Source of the DNA: an uncultured Clostridia bacterium
GTDB lineage: Bacteria > Bacillota > Clostridia > TANB77 > CAG-508
DNA: 10,525 nt
Direction of reading: 5' to 3'
Assembly (NCBI GenBank): GCA_944391895.1
Contig: CALXVF010000033.1
Location: 1 to 10,525, forward strand
Made by a program: the position numbers and the translations under genes. Positions 7,532-10,525 of the stretch are shown piece after piece. Each line of letters opens with the position of its first letter. Position 1 is the stretch's first letter. The notes under the pieces were generated by a model. The model was not told the DNA's origin and searched no databases. It saw nothing but the letters and a program-made list of their open reading frames with translations.

Positions 7532-8110
7532 ATGAGTGAAAATAAATTAAAAGAATTTTTAAATAAAAATTATGGTTATATTAAGACTAGAGATTTTGAA
7601 AAGATAGGTATATCAAGACCATCTATCCAAAGTTATATTGATAAGAAAATAATTAGAAAAGTCTCTCGAGGATTATATATAGATAATAACCTAATAGAAG
7701 ATGAATTTTATATACTACAACAAAAATTTTCGAATATAGTATTTTCATATAATACAGCATGTTACTTATTAAATTTAAGTGATAGAGCTCCATATAAGAT
7801 TGATGTAACTACTTTAACTCATAATAATATAAGTGAAGATTTAGAGATTCATTATGTTTCAAAAGATAAATTTAATATAGGAATCATAGAAATAAAAAGT
7901 CCGTATGGAAATCCGATAAAAGTCTATAATGAAGAAAGATGTATATGTGATTTATTAAAAAATAAAAATGAAGTTGATATAGAATTATATAATAAAATTA
8001 TTAAAAATTATTTTAAGCAAGCAAAAAGAGATTTAAAGACTTTAGAAGAATATGCAAAAATATTTAATATACAAAAAAAGTTTGAAAACATTATGGAGGT
8101 ATTAATATAG
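7532..8110 (+). CDS. abiEi: AbiEi-family antitoxin / transcriptional autoregulator of the AbiE system
   Basis: AbiEi proteins are the antitoxin half of type IV AbiE toxin-antitoxin and phage-abortive-infection modules; they carry an N-terminal winged helix that represses their own promoter. From ATG 7532 the product has 192 residues. Residues 1-50 form the winged-helix part (GYIKTRDFEKIGISRPSIQS, then the wing-like VSRGLYI). The AbiEi core follows: FSYNTACYLLNLSDRAPYKI (71-90) and DVTT, then PIKVYNEERCICDLLKN (128-144), and a helical C-terminus. An upstream in-frame ATG at 7526 would add two residues but is too close to the ribosome site. The gene ends in TAG sharing its G with the GTG of the toxin gene. 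Base composition is as AT-rich as its neighbours, with no obvious sign of recent transfer. Confidence 0.88.
   Translation: MSENKLKEFLNKNYGYIKTRDFEKIGISRPSIQSYIDKKIIRKVSRGLYIDNNLIEDEFYILQQKFSNIVFSYNTACYLLNLSDRAPYKIDVTTLTHNNISEDLEIHYVSKDKFNIGIIEIKSPYGNPIKVYNEERCICDLLKNKNEVDIELYNKIIKNYFKQAKRDLKTLEEYAKIFNIQKKFENIMEVLI
8095..8099 (+). promoter_or_regulatory. Ribosome binding site inside abiEi for the GTG start of abiEii
   Basis: GGAGG at 8095-8099 lies inside the end of abiEi, 10 nt before GTG 8110. It supports the rare GTG start and, with the TAGTG overlap, translation of the toxin coupled to that of the antitoxin. Confidence 0.7.
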
Positions 8111-8943
8111 TGATTGATTATACTGAATTATTTGAAAAATCAAAAAAACTTGCAAAAGATTCAGGATTAACACAACTAGAATTATATCAAAGATTTATGT
8201 TTGAAAGAATATTAGAAAGAATATCTGTATCAAAATATAATAACAATTTTATATTGAAAGGCGGATTATTATTATCAGCAATGTTAGGAATAAATAATCG
8301 AAGTACCAGAGATATGGATATTTCTATAAAAGGTATTGATGTATCAAAAGAAGAAATGTTGAAAATTTTAAATGAAATTTTATCAATAGATGTTAATGAT
8401 AAAGTTACATTTAAGGTTGTAAATATTACAGATATTCGAGAAGATGATGAATATGGTGGAAATAAATATCATTTAATTGGAAAACTTGAAAATCTAAAAG
8501 TAGCATTAGAAATTGATATTTCAACGGGAGATGAAATTACGCCAAAAGAATTAAACTTTGAATATAGATCAATCTTTGATAATAATAAAATACATATTGC
8601 TACATACAATATCGAAACAATACTAGCAGAAAAAATTGAAACGATTCTTCGTAGAAGTAAATATAATACTAGAATGAAAGATTATTATGATGTTTACTTC
8701 TTTTTGATGAAATTAAGAAAAAATATCGATTTAAAAATTTTCAAGCAAGCATTAGATAATACTTTGATGAAAAGAGATTCTTTAGCTTATCATAGTGATT
8801 ATAAAGAAATTTTAGATTCAATTGCTAAAAATGATAGAGTTATTAATTATTGGAACACTTATAAAAAGAAAAATAAATATGCTGAAAATATAGAATTTAA
8901 AGAGATTATTAAGATTTTAAGAGAATTTTTAGATAATATATGA
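8110..8943 (+). CDS. abiEii: AbiEii/AbiGii-family nucleotidyltransferase toxin
   Basis: AbiEii toxins are DNA-polymerase-beta-like nucleotidyltransferases; related enzymes add nucleotides to tRNA acceptor ends or use GTP, which stops growth and aborts phage infection. The 277-residue product is full length for the group. Motif I is FILKGGLLLSAMLG (47-60) with STRDMDISI (65-73), giving the metal-binding D68-x-D70. EIDISTGDE (134-142) is in the motif II position. AEKIETILRRSKYN (173-186) and RMKDYYDVYFF (188-198) supply the conserved K, R and D-Y-Y-D residues. No catalytic residue appears to be lost, so it should be active. It starts at GTG, overlapping the abiEi stop by one base. The exact target in this organism is unknown. 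Confidence 0.92.
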   Translation: MIDYTELFEKSKKLAKDSGLTQLELYQRFMFERILERISVSKYNNNFILKGGLLLSAMLGINNRSTRDMDISIKGIDVSKEEMLKILNEILSIDVNDKVTFKVVNITDIREDDEYGGNKYHLIGKLENLKVALEIDISTGDEITPKELNFEYRSIFDNNKIHIATYNIETILAEKIETILRRSKYNTRMKDYYDVYFFLMKLRKNIDLKIFKQALDNTLMKRDSLAYHSDYKEILDSIAKNDRVINYWNTYKKKNKYAENIEFKEIIKILREFLDNI

Positions 8944-8970
8944 TTGAAACAATTTTATTAAACATATAAA
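8944..8970 (+). promoter_or_regulatory. Possible weak promoter before the phosphodiesterase gene
   Basis: TTGAAA (8944-8949) and TATAAA (8965-8970) resemble -35 and -10 boxes, but the spacer is only 15 bp. GATAAT at 8971-8976 is an alternative -10 with too long a spacer. It would start RNA just at the hairpin that follows. Read-through from abiEii is an equal possibility. Confidence 0.25.
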
Positions 8971-8977
8971 GATAATG

Positions 8978-9007
8978 AAATTGTCGCTCCACTGGTGAGA
9001 CAAATTT
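8978..9007 (+). repeat. Imperfect hairpin just upstream of the phosphodiesterase ribosome site
   Basis: AAATTGT (8978-8984) pairs with ACAAATTT (9000-9007) except for one extra base. Inside, CT and CAC pair with GTG and AG around a TG turn (region 8987-8999), leaving a CG bulge and one bulged C. The core is richer in G+C than anything around it. No T-run follows. It ends 2 nt before AAAGGA, so it may act as a 5' RNA structure, a translational control, or a dispersed palindromic repeat. Confidence 0.45.
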
Positions 9008-9008
9008 G

Positions 9009-9014
9009 AAAGGA
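9009..9014 (+). promoter_or_regulatory. Ribosome binding site that decides the phosphodiesterase start
   Basis: AAAGGA at 9009-9014 overlaps the first in-frame ATG (9014), which therefore cannot be the start on this site. ATG 9020 has 5 nt of spacing and ATG 9026 has 11. The preferred start is 9020, with 9026 as second choice. Confidence 0.5.
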
Positions 9015-9019
9015 TGTCT

Positions 9020-10186
9020 ATGGTTATGAAAAAAGAAAATATAATAATGCCTAATTATGAAAATTGTATATTAGGTACAATAACCTCAATTTTGAAATAT
9101 TATAATGTAGAAACAAATCATAAGTCATCAAAAAAGATAGATGAAATTTTACAACAAAAAGATTATAAAAATGTTATATTTCTAGTATTGGACGGATTAG
9201 GTGAACACATATTAAACAAAGATTTACCAAATGGATATTTAAAGAACAATCAAATAGATTGTGTAACATCAGTATATCCATCTACAACGACAGCAGCATT
9301 AACTACATATTATTCTGGAAGGCCACCATATGAAACAGGATGGATTGCCTGGTCACAATATTTTAAAGAATATGGACGAGCTATAGATATGCTTTCACAT
9401 AATGAATCCTACATGAGAGAACCACTAAAGAATCCATTAATGGATGTATTTAAAACAATAGTGAATTACGAATCTATCTTTGAACAAATAGAAAAAGCAT
9501 CTAAAGATGTCAAGGCATATGAACTAGAACCAGAATATGCAGAAAGAAGAGCAAAAAGAAGTATAAGAGCAAATAATTTAGATGAACTAATAATGAATAT
9601 TCAAGATTTATGTAATGATTCTGATAAAAAATTTATATTTGCATATTCAGATAATCCAGATGGACTATTACATAAATATGGAGTTGAATCAAAAGAAGTA
9701 AAAGAATTTTTAATAGAAGCAGAAAGTAAAATTCAAGATATGTGCAATAAAATGGGTGATGATACAATTGTAATAATAACAGCAGACCATGGGCATAAAG
9801 ATATAGAAAAAGCTTATACTCTTCTTGATTATCCAGAAATTCAAGAATGTTTAATCATGCCAGCATCATTAGAATCAAGAGTCTTAACATTTTGGGTTAA
9901 AGAAGGTATGGAAAAAATCTTTGAAGAAAGATTTAACAGAATATTTAAAGATGAATTTTGGCTAATGAAAAAAGATGAATTTCTAAATAAATATCATTTT
10001 TTAGGTTTTGGTAAAAAACATTTTAAAATAGATGATTTTATAGGAAATTATATTGCATTATCTGTAGCAGGTAGTATTATTAGATTAGAAACTTTTTTAG
10101 CAGAAGGAAAACCTGTAAAAAAATCAACTCATTGTGGATTAACAAAGGAAGAAATGGAAGTACCTATTATAATAATTAATAAATAG
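9020..10186 (+). CDS. Alkaline phosphatase superfamily protein, type I phosphodiesterase / nucleotide pyrophosphatase-like
   Basis: A 388-residue (from ATG 9020) probable soluble, cytoplasmic hydrolase of the NPP branch of the alkaline phosphatase superfamily, which uses two metals and a nucleophilic threonine to split phosphodiester or pyrophosphate bonds. Visible ligands are D58 in FLVLDGLG, threonines in SVYPSTTTAALTT (84-96; T90 is the best match to the nucleophile), D214 and H218 in YSDNPDGLLHKYG (209-221), D256-H257 in TADHGH, and H371 in STHCGL. The YPSTTT...SGRPPYETGW layout matches the NPP pattern, where a P-x-x-T motif is followed by a TG-containing loop. No signal peptide or membrane helix is seen. 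The substrate is unknown. It follows abiEii with 76 nt between; a link to the toxin is not shown by sequence. Confidence 0.85.
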   Translation: MVMKKENIIMPNYENCILGTITSILKYYNVETNHKSSKKIDEILQQKDYKNVIFLVLDGLGEHILNKDLPNGYLKNNQIDCVTSVYPSTTTAALTTYYSGRPPYETGWIAWSQYFKEYGRAIDMLSHNESYMREPLKNPLMDVFKTIVNYESIFEQIEKASKDVKAYELEPEYAERRAKRSIRANNLDELIMNIQDLCNDSDKKFIFAYSDNPDGLLHKYGVESKEVKEFLIEAESKIQDMCNKMGDDTIVIITADHGHKDIEKAYTLLDYPEIQECLIMPASLESRVLTFWVKEGMEKIFEERFNRIFKDEFWLMKKDEFLNKYHFLGFGKKHFKIDDFIGNYIALSVAGSIIRLETFLAEGKPVKKSTHCGLTKEEMEVPIIIINK

Positions 10187-10218
10187 AATGACAATTATAC
10201 TTTTGAATATTAAAATAT

Positions 10219-10225
10219 AAGGAGG
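10219..10225 (+). promoter_or_regulatory. Perfect Shine-Dalgarno AAGGAGG with no normal ATG behind it
   Basis: AAGGAGG is the best ribosome site in this part of the window, yet the nearest start is TTG 10231, 5 nt downstream, opening only eight codons. The next recognised ATG is 40 nt away at 10266. Confidence 0.55.
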
Positions 10226-10226
10226 C

Positions 10227-10255
10227 ATTTTTGAACTTTAGGAGCGTTCAAAAAT
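10227..10255 (+). promoter_or_regulatory. Perfect 10-bp hairpin with an SD-like motif in its loop
   Basis: ATTTTTGAAC (10227-10236) and GTTCAAAAAT (10246-10255) are exact inverted repeats around a 9-nt loop TTTAGGAGC that exposes AGGAG. The hairpin directly follows the AAGGAGG at 10219-10225 and precedes the small gene at 10266. No T-tract follows on either strand at the right place, so termination is unlikely. A role in controlling translation of the small protein, or a protein-binding palindrome, is plausible but inferred. Confidence 0.55.
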
Positions 10256-10257
10256 AA
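10231..10257 (+). other. Possible 8-codon leader ORF (TTG start) or displaced start of the small gene
   Basis: TTG at 10231, well placed after AAGGAGG, reads L/M-N-F-R-S-V-Q-K and then TAA (10255-10257). A shift of -1 in the run CAAAAATAAAAAA would continue without a stop into the 59-residue protein through IKNI. It may be a true leader peptide, a site of frameshifting, an indel that split a longer gene, or chance. Confidence 0.3.
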
Positions 10258-10265
10258 AAAATATT

Positions 10266-10445
10266 ATGGAGAATGAATATAAATTATTTTTAAACTTAAA
10301 AGATGAGATGAAAAGTATTTATGAAAAAAACTTAAAAAATGAAGAGTATGACATTCTAATAAACGATGATAAAATGGTTTCGTGGCCAATAAGACAAGCA
10401 TTTACAAAAGCAATAGTTATAAGGGAAGAGAAAAAAGGAATATAA
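10266..10445 (+). CDS. Small protein of unknown function (59 residues)
   Basis: The frame runs ATG 10266 to TAA 10443-10445 and starts MENEYKLFLNLKDEMKSIYE. The N-terminal half is strongly charged and helical in character (K, E, L, I). The second half has DDKMVSWPIRQAFTKAIVI (34-52) and ends EEKKGI. No membrane helix, signal peptide, cysteine pair or known motif is seen. Codon use resembles the neighbours and the stop lies 4 nt before a strong hairpin, as expected of a real gene end. The start is uncertain: there is no ribosome site at normal spacing before 10266. The frame is open upstream to 10242, so an ATA at 10254, 9 nt after the loop AGGAG, or the TTG frame with a -1 shift, are alternatives. 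I do not recognise the family. Confidence 0.55.
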   Translation: MENEYKLFLNLKDEMKSIYEKNLKNEEYDILINDDKMVSWPIRQAFTKAIVIREEKKGI

Positions 10446-10449
10446 AATA

Positions 10450-10489
10450 AAACATAGCTGGTTAGGCAAATGCTCAACCAGCTATGTTT
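10450..10489. terminator. Perfect 14-bp hairpin, probable rho-independent terminator, possibly bidirectional
   Basis: AAACATAGCTGGTT (10450-10463) and AACCAGCTATGTTT (10476-10489) are exact inverted repeats around a 12-nt loop. On the + strand TTTCCTCCTGTTTCTCTCC follows, pyrimidine-rich with short T-runs. On the - strand TTTTATTTTAT follows directly, a better U-tract. It would end the + strand unit finishing with the small gene, and perhaps a convergent - strand gene entering from the right edge. Confidence 0.8.
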
Positions 10490-10525
10490 CCTCCTGTTTC
10501 TCTCCTATTTGTTGGAAGACTTCGA
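10482..10525 (-). CDS. Possible C-terminal end of a convergent gene (partial at right edge)
   Basis: Read on the - strand from the right edge, one frame gives EVFQQIGEKQEET and a TAG at 10484-10482, inside the base of the terminator stem, a common arrangement. Another - strand frame ends sooner (SKSSNK then TAG). The better U-tract on the - side of the hairpin supports a convergent gene, but 13 codons are too few to identify or confirm it. Confidence 0.25.
   Translation of the reverse strand, partial: EVFQQIGEKQEET

Noticed and set aside
1..10525. A recoded genome with TGA as tryptophan
   Set aside because: Tryptophan codons in the conserved proteins are TGG, and abiEii ends properly at TGA 8941-8943.

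Overview
The window is very AT-rich, every confident gene lies on the + strand, and most genes have strong AAGGAGG-type ribosome binding sites. Stop codons are TAA, TAG and one TGA, and tryptophan is TGG, so the code is standard (table 11). Together with TagO-like, RuvB, QueH and AbiE proteins of the kind found in low-GC Gram-positives, this points to a Bacillota chromosome, most likely a Clostridia-like gut or anaerobe lineage. The genus cannot be named from what is visible.

Positions 1-6787 form a cell-envelope glycan block. The tail of one GtrB/DPM1-type glycosyltransferase is followed by an 86-bp near-palindromic element and then a second, complete GtrB-type glycosyltransferase. After it come a polytopic GT-C-like transferase, a TagO/WecA-type undecaprenyl-phosphate sugar-1-phosphate transferase, ruvB (Holliday-junction motor), and a second, larger polytopic GT-C-like protein. 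Gaps from 202 to 6787 are only 14, 3, 15 and 5 nt, so this looks like one operon. A consistent reading is that TagO starts a lipid-linked polymer (teichoic-acid-like or capsule), the GtrB enzymes charge undecaprenyl phosphate with single sugars, and the GT-C proteins transfer those sugars to a surface polymer outside the membrane. No flippase of the GtrA type is visible. RuvB is a DNA-repair passenger without ruvA or ruvC beside it.

Position 6827 starts queH (epoxyqueuosine reductase, tRNA queuosine pathway), 39 nt after the block and closed by a weak AT-rich terminator. A separate unit with a good promoter (TTTACA, 17 bp, TAAAAT) then encodes a complete AbiEi/AbiEii toxin-antitoxin or phage-exclusion pair, coupled by a TAGTG overlap. 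Next, behind an imperfect hairpin, is an alkaline-phosphatase-superfamily phosphodiesterase with all expected metal ligands.

The right end holds a perfect SD sequence beside a 10-bp perfect hairpin whose loop carries a second SD-like motif, an unrecognised 59-residue protein, and a perfect 14-bp hairpin that probably ends transcription, possibly for both strands. The parts least explained by known families are the two palindromic elements (82-167 and 10227-10255), the small protein, and the second GT-C-like protein. No convincing entirely new system was found; the AbiE pair is a known type of defence module.
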